A stretch of DNA of 64,000 nucleotides from an uncultured Nitrospina sp. (lineage in GTDB: Bacteria > Nitrospinota > Nitrospinia > Nitrospinales > VA-1): assembly GCA_937891765.1 (NCBI GenBank), contig CALAGQ010000002.1:1-64000 (forward strand), read 5' to 3'. Position 1 is the first letter of the stretch; each line of letters starts with the position of its first letter. Made by a program: the position numbers and the translations under genes. The notes beneath the pieces were generated by a model. The model was not told the origin of the DNA. It saw nothing but the letters and a program-made list of their open reading frames with translations, and made no database searches. Positions 10,700 through 19,724 of this stretch are shown here, piece by piece.

Positions 10700-11878
10700 T
10701 CAGTGTACAGAGCGGATTCCATGAAATTCCCACCAAGGAACCTTTTCTTCTTCCTGTTCTTTGGATTCACCGTTTGTTGATGAAGACTTGCTTTGTCTCG
10801 AAGAGGTAATGGATCGAACAAGAAATCCGGTTTCAAAATTCTTTCCAGCAAGTGGCATTGCCTTTGCCGTTCCTTCCCAGATTTGCAATATTTGAATGAC
10901 TCCAATTCTCACATAAACATCTCCCAGATCGCTTGCTGTATACGGATCATTCAATCCCAGTCCCACCGCATGCACTTGCAGTAGATCCCCAATACGAACA
11001 CCATTTGACGAGCCAAGGTTAATTAGGATTTCCTCAGCAACTTTTGATTTTTTACCCTTTTCCCCGGCAATTTCTTTTCTTTTGGTAGCTATTACTTCGC
11101 CTTCTAATAACAGAGAGTCGAGCTTCGCAGAAATAAATAATCCTATTTCCTGTTTTAAAGAGTTGAGTGCGAAATTCATGGAACTTAATTCAGACTTTTC
11201 ATTCATGTTTTTCGAATTCAAATTTTCTATTGCGAATGGTTGCGTCCCATTACTTGAAAAGGCTTTAAAAGTTTTTTGAAAGAGAACTCTTCCTGTATTG
11301 TGTTGCAGAATTTCAACATGAACCTGTACTTCCGCATTTTCCCGTTTTCCATGTTCTAAAGAGTCGCTTCCCGTAAAATGCTCTCTTTTTGTGTCAGGCT
11401 GAAATTTAATGACAGTTCCTATGATTTCAGTAAAGGTAGATTTTGTGGGTTTTCTCCCTAACTTGGTGGGCCAAAGAGGGTCCCTATCGATCATGTTATT
11501 CATTTGATTTATTTTTTGCGCAGGCTTTTCCATTGGAAGCCCGGAGTCTTGTATCAATAGAATTCCCGGAAAACCCTTTCTTTCGAAATCAAAAATAGCC
11601 GGCTCTGCACTACTTTCATTAGAAGATGGGACAGGTTTTTCCATCAGTCGCATCATATGTTCAGATATAGAAATCAGTTGGACACCTTTGTGACGCATGA
11701 GTTCCTGAGTCAATAGCTCTGAAATAACATTTCCTGGGTGATACGGTTCTACCCAATTGGCAGGGTTCTGGAATTGTCCCACCAGCACCTTCTTTTTATA
11801 AAATGCATAGGAGGGGCTCGAAAAAATGAAAATAAAAAACGCGAAAACGAATAATTTCAGCCAAATTATATTTTTCAT
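10700..11878 (-). CDS. Exported protein of unknown function, FlgT/CsgG-like C-terminus
   Basis: Residues 1-25 are a clear signal peptide ending SPSYA, so the 392-residue protein is exported. The middle (about 30-110, including PGNVISELLTQELMRHKGVQLIS) recalls the CsgG/FlgT type of fold where an outer-membrane protein reads a variable element. The last ~110 residues (ILINLGSSNGVRIGDLLQV, followed by IGVIQILQIWEGTAKAMPL) resemble the FlgT C-terminal domain. A role in an outer-membrane or flagellar-associated assembly is possible but inferred. It is convergent with carB. Confidence 0.75.
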   Translation of the reverse strand: MKNIIWLKLFVFAFFIFIFSSPSYAFYKKKVLVGQFQNPANWVEPYHPGNVISELLTQELMRHKGVQLISISEHMMRLMEKPVPSSNESSAEPAIFDFERKGFPGILLIQDSGLPMEKPAQKINQMNNMIDRDPLWPTKLGRKPTKSTFTEIIGTVIKFQPDTKREHFTGSDSLEHGKRENAEVQVHVEILQHNTGRVLFQKTFKAFSSNGTQPFAIENLNSKNMNEKSELSSMNFALNSLKQEIGLFISAKLDSLLLEGEVIATKRKEIAGEKGKKSKVAEEILINLGSSNGVRIGDLLQVHAVGLGLNDPYTASDLGDVYVRIGVIQILQIWEGTAKAMPLAGKNFETGFLVRSITSSRQSKSSSTNGESKEQEEEKVPWWEFHGIRSVH

Positions 11879-12032
11879 AGATTTTATAGGTTTTAAAAAG
11901 GCTTAAGTTATATTCCATATCGACAGATTTCCTTAAATCTATATCCCGTTCCCGTAATTTTTGATCTGAGACGCTGCAAATTTCTTATCTCATCACTTGA
12001 CCCAACCTTTTCCAACCAGTACAATTCAGCGA

Positions 12033-12770
12033 ATGAAAAATACCACTTCCATAATTCTATTGCTTGCCATGATGTTTTCTCCCCAAACACTCTTTGGGGC
12101 AGAACTACCGTCGGATATGGTCCGAATTCAAGCTGGGTGCTTCATGATGGGTACCAGCGATAGCTATTTATATGAAGATGATGATGACAATGCCCGGGAA
12201 AAGCCTGCCCATAAGGTGTGCCTGGATGCGTTTTATATGGACAAATTTGAGGTGACACAACGTAAATGGGATGCGGTGATGCCTGCCAATCGTTCCGTTT
12301 TCCACAAGCCAGAGCAACCTATTACACATATCGACTGGCGTGAAGCCAAAAAGTATTGTCAAAAAATAGGAAGAAGACTTCCTACCGAAGCTGAATGGGA
12401 ATATGCTGCCCGGGCCGGGACCCAGACTCGTTTTCCTTGGGGAAGCGAGATGGACGGTGATTATCTTTGGTACGCTGACAATTCATCGCGAGAACCGGCG
12501 GACGTTGGCAAGAAAAAGCCCAATGCATGGGGACTCTATGACATGGTTGGAGGGGTTTGGGAATGGGTGGAAGACTGGTTTTCTCACCGTTATTACCAAA
12601 GTAGCCCGGTTAAAAATCCGAAAGGCCCAGACCGGCAAAGCTACAGGGTCATTCGAGGCAATTCATGGATAAGTGAAGAAAAACAGGTTCATGTCACCGC
12701 CCGACATAAGGGTTTATCAGACCCTACCGAGAACTATTGGGTGGGTGTTCGCTGTGCAATGACCCCCTGA
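12033..12770 (+). CDS. Exported FGE-sulfatase (SUMF1-like) domain protein
   Basis: The 245-residue protein starts with a signal peptide (about residues 1-22, ending LFGA). It continues as one formylglycine-generating-enzyme-like domain: MVRIQAGCFMMGT, FEVTQRKWDAV, RRLPTEAEWEYAARAG, WGLYDMVGGVWEWVEDW and VIRGNSW are all characteristic. The segment after RGNSW lacks the catalytic cysteine arrangement of true sulfatase-activating enzymes, so I read it as a non-catalytic or C-type-lectin-like member. I use the ATG at 12033; a TTG at 11997 would place 12 residues before the signal peptide. The target is unknown. Confidence 0.85.
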   Translation: MKNTTSIILLLAMMFSPQTLFGAELPSDMVRIQAGCFMMGTSDSYLYEDDDDNAREKPAHKVCLDAFYMDKFEVTQRKWDAVMPANRSVFHKPEQPITHIDWREAKKYCQKIGRRLPTEAEWEYAARAGTQTRFPWGSEMDGDYLWYADNSSREPADVGKKKPNAWGLYDMVGGVWEWVEDWFSHRYYQSSPVKNPKGPDRQSYRVIRGNSWISEEKQVHVTARHKGLSDPTENYWVGVRCAMTP

Positions 12771-12793
12771 AGGGCTAGAAAATTAATAAGTCT

Positions 12794-13429
12794 TTGTCAC
12801 CAGCCACTATAAACTGCCTCTACCAAAAGCTTGCCAAAAACCTTCCTGATGCGAAATCGGAACTATCATTCAAAAATCACTTTGAGCTTCTGATCGCAGT
12901 CATTTTAAGCGCTCAATCGACAGATAGAACAGTCAATAAGATTACACCTGTCCTTTTCTCTTCATGCCCGACACCGGCCGAAATTTTGGCTCTGGGGCAG
13001 TCCAGGCTTGCAGAAATTATTAAACCCATAGGCTTGGCCCCAGCTAAATCTAAAAATATTATAAACACCTGCAAAATTCTTTTAGAGAAACACGATGGGG
13101 AGGTTCCAGGGACCCGCGAAGAACTGGAGTCTTTGCCGGGTGTAGGTCGTAAAACGGCTAATGTGGTATTGAATGAAGGATTCGACAAGCCTACAATCGC
13201 TGTCGACACTCATGTTTTTCGGGTGGCAAACCGCACGGGACTAGCCCCCGGAAAAACTGTGCTGGCAACCGAATTGAAACTTTTAGAAGTCACGCCTGAG
13301 AAATGGTTAAAAAATGCTCACCATTATCTCATTCTTCACGGAAGATACACCTGCACGGCTAAAAATTTTGATTGCCAAAAATGTGTTATTAAAAAAGAAT
13401 GTTGTTTCACTGGAAAAACGACCGTCTAA
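12794..13429 (+). CDS. nth: Endonuclease III (DNA glycosylase / AP lyase)
   Basis: Removes oxidised pyrimidines and cleaves the abasic site in base excision repair. The 211-residue protein has the helix-hairpin-helix LPGVGRKTANVVL with the catalytic Lys, the catalytic Asp in AVDTHVFRVANR, and a C-terminal [4Fe-4S] cluster motif C-x6-C-x2-C-x5-C. The start is unusual: there is no ATG or GTG between the upstream in-frame TAG (12776-12778) and the conserved region. TTG at 12794 is used here. An ATT at 12782, nine bases after an AAGGG-like site, is a possible alternative. Confidence 0.93.
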   Translation: MSPATINCLYQKLAKNLPDAKSELSFKNHFELLIAVILSAQSTDRTVNKITPVLFSSCPTPAEILALGQSRLAEIIKPIGLAPAKSKNIINTCKILLEKHDGEVPGTREELESLPGVGRKTANVVLNEGFDKPTIAVDTHVFRVANRTGLAPGKTVLATELKLLEVTPEKWLKNAHHYLILHGRYTCTAKNFDCQKCVIKKECCFTGKTTV

Positions 13430-13438
13430 AAAAAAGTC

Positions 13439-14197
13439 ATGAATTCACCGCCGAATGATATTGAAATAATTTTTTCAAGATTACAGCTATCTGCTGAAAA
13501 TGGGCTTTCCGCTAATCACTCACAGGAAACACCGAACAAGAAATATGCTCTGGCTAAATTTATTCTGGGAGAAGGAAATCGGCGTAAAGCCTTAATCTCA
13601 GCAGGAATTCACGGTGACGAACCCAGTGGCGTAGAGACCCTCTGCGCTTTTATTGAAAACAACAAGTTTGAAAAATTTACCGATGAATGGGAGTTAACTT
13701 TTTTGCCCTGCTTGAACCCCTATGGATATGAATATGGGTCAAGAGAAAACCATGAAGGCAAGGACCTGAATCGCTTGTTCAAAGAGGACACCCCTCCTGT
13801 TGAAGTAGCCTTTGCAAAATCTATCTTGGAAAAACCCTATGAACTAACCATCGAACTTCATGAAGACTTTATGAGTCCCGGATATTACCTTTATCAAAAG
13901 GGCACCCATCCAGAAGATGATTATTTGGGTGAAAAAATCTTACAGACCGTAAAGGACATCATGCCGATAAACCTAGACGACGAAATAGACGGTTGCTCAG
14001 CGCAGGGAGGAATTATGATTCTGGAAAATGATTTCAAGTCAATGGACTGGTGGCCCATGGCTTTATATTCGTTCTTCAAGGGAACAAGAAGATGCCTGAC
14101 ATTGGAGGCTGCTACCATGTTTCCGATGGATGTGCGGGTAGAGGCCCATTTGGCGGCCATTGATACAGCGTTGAATTATTTTTCCGGGAAAAAGTAA
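13439..14197 (+). CDS. M14-family / succinylglutamate desuccinylase-like zinc hydrolase
   Basis: The 252-residue protein has the zinc-binding pair H-x2-E in SAGIHGDEPSG (about residue 57) and the distal His in TIELHED. It also has DLNRLF, matching the substrate-binding N-R of the family, and a Glu in LTLEAATMFP as likely general base. Members cleave C-terminal residues or N-acyl groups from amino acids and peptides. The short length favours the aspartoacylase/desuccinylase-like branch or a peptidoglycan peptidase over a digestive carboxypeptidase. No signal peptide is seen, so it is likely cytoplasmic. It lies nine bases after nth and ends three bases from the convergent transglycosylase. Confidence 0.8.
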   Translation: MNSPPNDIEIIFSRLQLSAENGLSANHSQETPNKKYALAKFILGEGNRRKALISAGIHGDEPSGVETLCAFIENNKFEKFTDEWELTFLPCLNPYGYEYGSRENHEGKDLNRLFKEDTPPVEVAFAKSILEKPYELTIELHEDFMSPGYYLYQKGTHPEDDYLGEKILQTVKDIMPINLDDEIDGCSAQGGIMILENDFKSMDWWPMALYSFFKGTRRCLTLEAATMFPMDVRVEAHLAAIDTALNYFSGKK

Positions 14198-14200
14198 AAC

Positions 14201-16480
14201 TCAGGCGTCTTTATCTTTGGGGATGATGACGGGAATGACGATGGGCTCGCCTACAGAAAGCGACCGAATATCTTTCTCAGAGTTGTAGCTGCTCAACAGC
14301 CAGAGAGGAATAGCGTAATTTTCGTTACTCATTTCCCATAAAGTTTCACCCTTTTCAACAGTTCTAATGGTCAATTTACTGATTTCGTAATTGTTGAAAA
14401 AGTCTTCCTGAATGGCCTTGTGGTATTCCTGTCTTTTTTCATCAAATGTGTCGGGCAGAGTCTTGGCAAAATTAACGCGAAGTTTGTCGTTGACCGATAT
14501 ATCACCCCGTTTGCCAATACGGTTAATCCTTCTCAATTCCCTTACAGAAAGCAGCGACCACTCGGCATAATGGCTGAGTGTCTCATCAAAGTCAACGGTG
14601 ATCGTGCCAATCCCCGAATTAGAATTTTGAGAAAACGAGACGGGTTTGAAAGCAGGACGATTCCTGTTGATGCCTTCAGTAGTCTTTCGGGCTACTTTTA
14701 AGGTGCTTGATGAAACGGCTTTTTCCGTCTTGACGGTCACTGAATTTTTCGTGGTTTTAGAAGATTTCTCAATATTCGAGCGATCTACGGTTAGTTTGAA
14801 ATTCTTGGACACTACGGTTTTAGACGAGTCACCAGGAATCTCCTCTTGACTAGGAACCTTTATTTTTTGCCCTGGATACAGGGCGTCAGGATTTCTGAAC
14901 CGGTTAATACGGGTAAGATGATTCACGTCTGTATCAAAACGCTTTGCAATTTTGGAAAGATTGTCGTGTCTGCGAACTTGATAGGATACAAGCTCTGCAT
15001 GAACATTTTCTGTGCGAACATCACTGGAGTCCAGTTTAGCCAGCTGGAATGCGGGCTGATGTTGGGATTTCCCCTTCGGCAATTGCAGAACTTGGCCGGC
15101 ATAAATGCGATTGCGCCTTCCTATATTATTGAAGCCTTTTAAGGAATTTATCGTTGTCCCAAAACGCAAAGCAACTCCGGACAGGGTATCCCCTCTTTGG
15201 ACGGTGTACCATTTAGTTCGCAATTGACTCCCATACTTCACTTTTTGTGGGATATGGCCATAGCGAGCGACTATATAATTCATCTTTCCGGCAGGAGCCT
15301 GAAAAACAAATCCTTTGGGAATCCGTTTTTCTCCATTTAAAACTGGGCGCCTGAGAGAAGGGTTCGCTTCTGCAATTTCTTCCCGCGACATATCAAAGTG
15401 ATCCATCGCAGTTCGCATATTGATATAATCAGGCAATTTAAAGGAAGCTATGCTGATCGGTTTTTTTATGGTCAGATTTGGGAAATATTTGTTCTGATTC
15501 TTAACCACGTGTAGTGCCGCAAGAAATTCCGCATAAAAGTTCTGCGAGGCAAAACCAAAGGTTCGGCTTTTATATTTATTCACTACGTTAACAAAATCAC
15601 TGCCAAATCTTTTTTGGGCACGCTTCATTCCCTGCAAGCCATGGTTATAAGCCGTGATTGCCAAGGGCCATGAACGCACAGTTTCAAAATTCTTTTTTAG
15701 CAATTTTGCGGCGCCATGAGTGGCCAGTATAGGATCCCGCCTCTCGTCTACATCATATCCAACACGCATGAACAAGCGACCTGTACCACGGGTGAACTGC
15801 CAGATCCCTGCTGCTCCAGCGCTTGAATAAGCTCCGATTTGAAAAGAGGACTCGACATGAGGAAGGACACTCAGTTCGTCAGGGAGGTTGTATTCCTTAA
15901 ATATTCTTTTAATTTCTTTTATATACAGTCCTGACCGTTCAATACCTTCACGGAAACGATCCTTTTGTCCGAGCTGTGCACGTATATTTCTTGAGGCTTT
16001 ATAAAAATCATTTTTCACTAGCTTGAAAACTCTTTCTTCTTCACCCTTCAAACCAGCCTTATTTTTGATTTTTGCTATCTTACGCAAAATACTCCTGTAT
16101 TTTGCTTTGACCTTCTCCAGCTTGTGCTCCCGCGCTCTACGGGATAACGGTTTCCCCCCTAGGTAGACAACTTCATAAACAATATCAAGATTGTTAATGT
16201 CATGAACCACCGCATGTTTTGTGCTGTACTCGGAGTAGATCTTCTTCCAGAATTCGACTTTACTCTGAAGACCAGGAGGGGTGGTGAAATGATATTCGTT
16301 CAGTGTATGAACTTCATGCGAGAGACTGGCTCTGGCGTTCCCAGGGAACCAGGCGACAGACAAGAAGACAAGGGAAACAATGAGGATTCTAATAGATTTT
16401 AGCAATTGCCGACTTTCTATTCTAAAAGATCTGTTTTGTAAGATATTTTTTGCGTCCAATAAAAAGACGCCTGATGACAA
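14201..16480 (-). CDS. Membrane-bound lytic murein transglycosylase with LysM repeats (MltD-like)
   Basis: Cleaves peptidoglycan glycan strands in the periplasm. After a signal peptide (hydrophobic core ILIVSLVFLSVAWF, cleavage near NARA) there is an SLT domain with the catalytic Glu in LPHVESSF, followed by SSAGAAGIWQF and ITAYNHG. Three or four LysM units follow (starting YTVQRGDTLSGVALRFG, SYQVRRHDNLSKIAKRF, a weak one at TITVDFDETLSHYAEW, and RTVEKGETLWEM) that bind glycan. The start is uncertain: the open frame begins at a TTG at 16480 (759 residues), but a TTG at 16405 would put the basic LLKSIR segment directly before the hydrophobic core. It is the last gene of the minus-strand flagellar run. 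Confidence 0.9.
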   Translation of the reverse strand: MSSGVFLLDAKNILQNRSFRIESRQLLKSIRILIVSLVFLSVAWFPGNARASLSHEVHTLNEYHFTTPPGLQSKVEFWKKIYSEYSTKHAVVHDINNLDIVYEVVYLGGKPLSRRAREHKLEKVKAKYRSILRKIAKIKNKAGLKGEEERVFKLVKNDFYKASRNIRAQLGQKDRFREGIERSGLYIKEIKRIFKEYNLPDELSVLPHVESSFQIGAYSSAGAAGIWQFTRGTGRLFMRVGYDVDERRDPILATHGAAKLLKKNFETVRSWPLAITAYNHGLQGMKRAQKRFGSDFVNVVNKYKSRTFGFASQNFYAEFLAALHVVKNQNKYFPNLTIKKPISIASFKLPDYINMRTAMDHFDMSREEIAEANPSLRRPVLNGEKRIPKGFVFQAPAGKMNYIVARYGHIPQKVKYGSQLRTKWYTVQRGDTLSGVALRFGTTINSLKGFNNIGRRNRIYAGQVLQLPKGKSQHQPAFQLAKLDSSDVRTENVHAELVSYQVRRHDNLSKIAKRFDTDVNHLTRINRFRNPDALYPGQKIKVPSQEEIPGDSSKTVVSKNFKLTVDRSNIEKSSKTTKNSVTVKTEKAVSSSTLKVARKTTEGINRNRPAFKPVSFSQNSNSGIGTITVDFDETLSHYAEWSLLSVRELRRINRIGKRGDISVNDKLRVNFAKTLPDTFDEKRQEYHKAIQEDFFNNYEISKLTIRTVEKGETLWEMSNENYAIPLWLLSSYNSEKDIRSLSVGEPIVIPVIIPKDKDA

Positions 16481-16635
16481 GTTTATTTGCTTTCACATTC
16501 TCAGTAAAATACTCAGTAACGCTTTGAATTAAAAGGATATCAAAGCCAAAACACCAGGTCAAGACAAATCGGGGTTCCACCCGTGTTTTCGATTTCAACT
16601 CCCTCAAAAATATATTGTCGCTAAAACGTAAGACT

Positions 16636-16926
16636 TTATGAGGCTTGTTGTTTTTTCGGGTATTCACTGTTCAAGTGGTAGACCCATGCGAGAAGTTCTG
16701 CAACTACTTTGTACAATGACTCTGGAATTTCCTGACCCACATCTATTTGTTCCAGCAACGCAATCAGGTCCTTATCTTTTTTGATAGGGATATTTTGTTC
16801 CTGGGCCATGGCAATGATTTTCTCGGCGACCCAACCCTGCCCCTTAGCCGTTACCTTGGGAGCACGGTCACCGCCCCGGTGATATTGAAGAGATACGGCT
16901 GAAGGTTTTGTCCGGTTTTGTTTCAT
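16636..16926 (-). CDS. FlhB C-terminal domain homologue (FhlB)
   Basis: The 96-residue protein matches only the cytoplasmic domain of the flagellar export-gate protein FlhB. AVSLQYHRGGDRAPKVTAKG, then IIAMAQEQNIPIKKDKDLIALL and IPESLYKVVAELLAWVYHL, align with the region after the FlhB NPTH cleavage site. There are no membrane helices and no NPTH motif. Such stand-alone proteins (FhlB, YlqH) can replace or assist the FlhB C-terminal part in substrate switching. It overlaps the upstream FliK-like gene by four bases (ATGA), a coupling that fits because FliK and FlhB act together in the hook-to-filament switch. Confidence 0.88.
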   Translation of the reverse strand: MKQNRTKPSAVSLQYHRGGDRAPKVTAKGQGWVAEKIIAMAQEQNIPIKKDKDLIALLEQIDVGQEIPESLYKVVAELLAWVYHLNSEYPKKQQAS

Positions 16927-18455
16927 GTCTTGATATTCACCAGTGGTGTGTTTTGACTTACCAGTAATTCAATAAGACTATCCTTTGCCGGCTTGACATC
17001 ATGGGTTGCACAACACTCCACCGATGTTTCGATGTCGTGTTCGCTCATTTTTGCCTTAAAGTCACCGGCCTTGTCGTTTATAAAGCTTGCGATTTCTTCA
17101 CTCTCGGCATCAATCCTGACAGACAGACGTTCCTCGCCTATCTGAGCATTAATTTTAATTTTCCCTAGAAAAGAGAGATCAAGAAAAAAGGCGACATTAT
17201 GGCTGTTTTTCTTGTTTCCAGCCTCTTCCTCCGTGGAATCCTTACGAACATATAGTTGGATAGTTTTATTGCCGGAACTCAACGGATTGGGGATTTGAAT
17301 CAACAGTGGTTGGTTTTCCTGCTTAGAAATTTGCGAAAAAAGCTGGTTGAGCTCTATATTGTCGATGGCAAATTTAAGGGTCTGTCGAAACTCTGTCAGA
17401 GTCCCCGGGGCTTTTTCAGAAGACCGGACATGAATATTATCTGTAGATTGAAAAAGTTCCAGCAATAACCCTTTTAAATCGCTCGCCAATTCTTTGCCCG
17501 CTGGCTGACCGGATTCAAGAACCTGACGGACTTTAGCCTCATAATTGATCCCCGATGATTCCACCTGTTGTCGGACTTGGCCTTCGGTGGGGAGCTTCCC
17601 CTCTTGTGGGAGGAGCAATTGTAAGGTGGCTCGCAATCGGGCAACCACATCGGGCTTGATTTTTAACTCCTGAATTACCGGTGAATCAAGAATTTCATCC
17701 GTGAGCAAAGTCGCCATTTTTGTGACTGGCATGCGAGCCGGCAAATAAGGCTTTAAAGAATTAAAGTCTACCTTTTTCGTGATATTGGCGCTCGTTTCAA
17801 TCAAGACGGGGATTAGTCCCTTCTCCGTTTTCACGAAAGAAATGCTGACCGGTGATCCAGGTTTGAGTGATTCCGCATTTTCCACCGGCACCACAATATT
17901 TTTATTGCCTGTATTCACCGAAATGGACTTGGAATCCACTATGCGGGTGACGCGGGCATTTATCATACGGTTTGATTCAGCTACTTGGTGGAACTCTTCA
18001 AAGTGGAATTGCCGGGAAATCGATTTCCCTCGAGAAGTCAGGTTCGTTTTAGTCTCCACGTTCTCCGGCAGATCTTTACGCGATGGGGGTGAAATAATTT
18101 TCAAAGCCGGCCTTGGCCCCGGACTTTCTACACGGACCCGGATTGTCTGGCCCTTGTCCAATGGAGCTCTCGTCGATTCCCTCTGTTCATTTTGCCGTTC
18201 AAATGAAACTGCTTTGGGCAATTCGACAATAACTTTTTTGCCTTCGAGGGATAGAACCCCTTTTCCACCAGGAATTTTTCCGGTAAAGACAGCATCAAAA
18301 ATTTTGCCAGTCTGAAGTTGACTGATAAACTTCAAGGTTGCCGGGTTGGAACATTTGCCCGCAAGAATTTTCATAACCTGATTGGTCAAACTCTCTGTTG
18401 GGGTCAGGTTTTCTGTCTGAGCTGTCTTGCCAGTGGTGATTAAATTCTCAAACAT
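16923..18455 (-). CDS. fliK: FliK-like flagellar hook-length control protein
   Basis: The 510-residue protein has a long, variable, Lys/Thr/Pro-rich N-terminal and central part with two small beta segments (GGKGVLSLEGKKVIVELP and VTRIVDSKSISVNTGNKN). Its C-terminal domain carries FLDLSFLGKIKINAQIGEE and LSVRIDAESEEIASFIND, which resemble the Flg_hook/FliK C-terminal domain that signals to FlhB. Ungapped length and repeats vary widely in this family, so the call rests on the C-terminus and on the overlap with fhlB. The start ATG is at 18453-18455. Confidence 0.8.
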   Translation of the reverse strand: MFENLITTGKTAQTENLTPTESLTNQVMKILAGKCSNPATLKFISQLQTGKIFDAVFTGKIPGGKGVLSLEGKKVIVELPKAVSFERQNEQRESTRAPLDKGQTIRVRVESPGPRPALKIISPPSRKDLPENVETKTNLTSRGKSISRQFHFEEFHQVAESNRMINARVTRIVDSKSISVNTGNKNIVVPVENAESLKPGSPVSISFVKTEKGLIPVLIETSANITKKVDFNSLKPYLPARMPVTKMATLLTDEILDSPVIQELKIKPDVVARLRATLQLLLPQEGKLPTEGQVRQQVESSGINYEAKVRQVLESGQPAGKELASDLKGLLLELFQSTDNIHVRSSEKAPGTLTEFRQTLKFAIDNIELNQLFSQISKQENQPLLIQIPNPLSSGNKTIQLYVRKDSTEEEAGNKKNSHNVAFFLDLSFLGKIKINAQIGEERLSVRIDAESEEIASFINDKAGDFKAKMSEHDIETSVECCATHDVKPAKDSLIELLVSQNTPLVNIKT

Positions 18456-18620
18456 GCTGTTGCCAGGTGAAGGTGGGTGTTCGGACGTTCTGAAGTGCTT
18501 AATTACAAAGGCCTATTTCTTTATCGGCAAATTGTTTCCCGTCCACAATCATAATATTGTGAGTCGGGGAATTATGGCAATAAAGCATTTATTTATAACA
18601 ACTTATGTGTTCAGCGAGGT

Positions 18621-18941
18621 TCAGGCAACGATATTTATTTGGCCTCGATAGGGGTCTTCGGGCAGAGGCGATTCAGGATTATTGTCTTCATCGGAAGGCT
18701 GATTTTTCTTGCGGACTCTAACCCGTTTCTTGGCCTGGGTTTGAGGGTCGGTTTCTTCGATATAATAGGGGGGGGCCATATCCTGCACCTGACTGCGCTT
18801 CAACTCGTCATCCCGCTGCCGCTCTTTATCAACCTGCTGCGCCGTAACATTGGGCAGAGCTTGCAGGGTCTGCTGGAGTTTTTCCGTATGCGTCCCCATC
18901 TGCAGAACCTGTTGCGTATTAACGGGTGGTGTTGAAGGCAT
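18621..18941 (-). CDS. Unknown hydrophilic protein in the flagellar run
   Basis: I do not recognise the family. The 106-residue protein has no signal peptide and no membrane segment. The first half (TQQVLQMGTHTEKLQQTLQA, then VTAQQVDKERQRDDELKR) is Gln-rich and probably helical. The tail is basic then acidic (KKRVRVRKKNQ, SDEDNNPESPLPEDPYRG). It lies between fliL and fliK in the same direction, so a flagellar assembly role is likely by context only. The 165 bases between it and fliK show no further gene. Confidence 0.7.
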   Translation of the reverse strand: MPSTPPVNTQQVLQMGTHTEKLQQTLQALPNVTAQQVDKERQRDDELKRSQVQDMAPPYYIEETDPQTQAKKRVRVRKKNQPSDEDNNPESPLPEDPYRGQINIVA

Positions 18942-19019
18942 GATTAAGACCTGATCAATTAATCACAATGTGAACTAAATATAGGGCTCTGACAGAATAA
19001 GTCAATATCGAAGGAAATT

Positions 19020-19634
19020 CTATTTGACCATGAAATGGGAAAAAAAGACATCGGTGATCGTTCCGGTACCACTTAATAGCAGGGCGTTGGAGGCTGTCAG
19101 AATTTCTTGTTTGATTCTCTCTTCGGTCCTGGCGCGCTTAAGGTTAAAGTCGGCAGGCCGCTTTCTTCTCAGAATATTATAAATATTTTTTCTCACCAGA
19201 GGGAGTACCTTGTTAAGGTCCTGGTCCAACACAGCATTACTCAATAATAGATTTGCGGAAACAGATATGTATTGGCCTGTTTCCTTGCCATTATCAAGAA
19301 TAGGGAGAAAAAAAGGTTCCAGCTTGTAAATATTGACCTTTTTAACTTTAAATTCTTCCTCATCCTCTTTAACTTCTTCCTCAACGGCTTGTTCCTCCAC
19401 AGGAACCACCTCGGCCTCTTTATCACTCGTTAAAAAAAAGACGCCCGCCCCTATGATCAGGATCAAGACTCCACCAAAAATCATCAGGAGCATTTTATTA
19501 GCGAGAATTTTCTGGAGCTTTCCCTTCAGGCCACCTGCGGGAGCTTCACCACCGCCGGTATCATCCAACAGGCGTTCAAGTTCCGCCGCCTCATCGGTGG
19601 ATAACTCCTCTTTCTTTTCCTCGTCTTCAGCCAT
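19020..19634 (-). CDS. fliL: Flagellar basal-body protein FliL
   Basis: FliL is an inner-membrane protein around the stator that supports torque and motor stability. The 204-residue protein has a cytoplasmic acidic N-terminus, one membrane helix (MLLMIFGGVLILIIGAGVFFL, about residues 48-68), a Glu-rich linker and a periplasmic domain. That domain has YKLEPFFLPI and the C-terminal TASNALLLSGTGTITDVFFSHFMVK, typical of FliL. The ribosome site (AGGAT) lies very close to the start codon. It follows coaE by about 90 bases in the same direction. Confidence 0.92.
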   Translation of the reverse strand: MAEDEEKKEELSTDEAAELERLLDDTGGGEAPAGGLKGKLQKILANKMLLMIFGGVLILIIGAGVFFLTSDKEAEVVPVEEQAVEEEVKEDEEEFKVKKVNIYKLEPFFLPILDNGKETGQYISVSANLLLSNAVLDQDLNKVLPLVRKNIYNILRRKRPADFNLKRARTEERIKQEILTASNALLLSGTGTITDVFFSHFMVK

Positions 19635-19724
19635 ATCCTATTTATCCGGTTATATTATTCCTTATGAATATAACGGTATTAAAGCGCCATAACTCAATAT
19701 TTAACCCATTGAATTATCGGCTTT

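Noticed and set aside
16422-16667. 81-residue open frame on the minus strand between FhlB and the transglycosylase
   Set aside because: It overlaps both neighbours, has no ribosome site and its composition is not protein-like.
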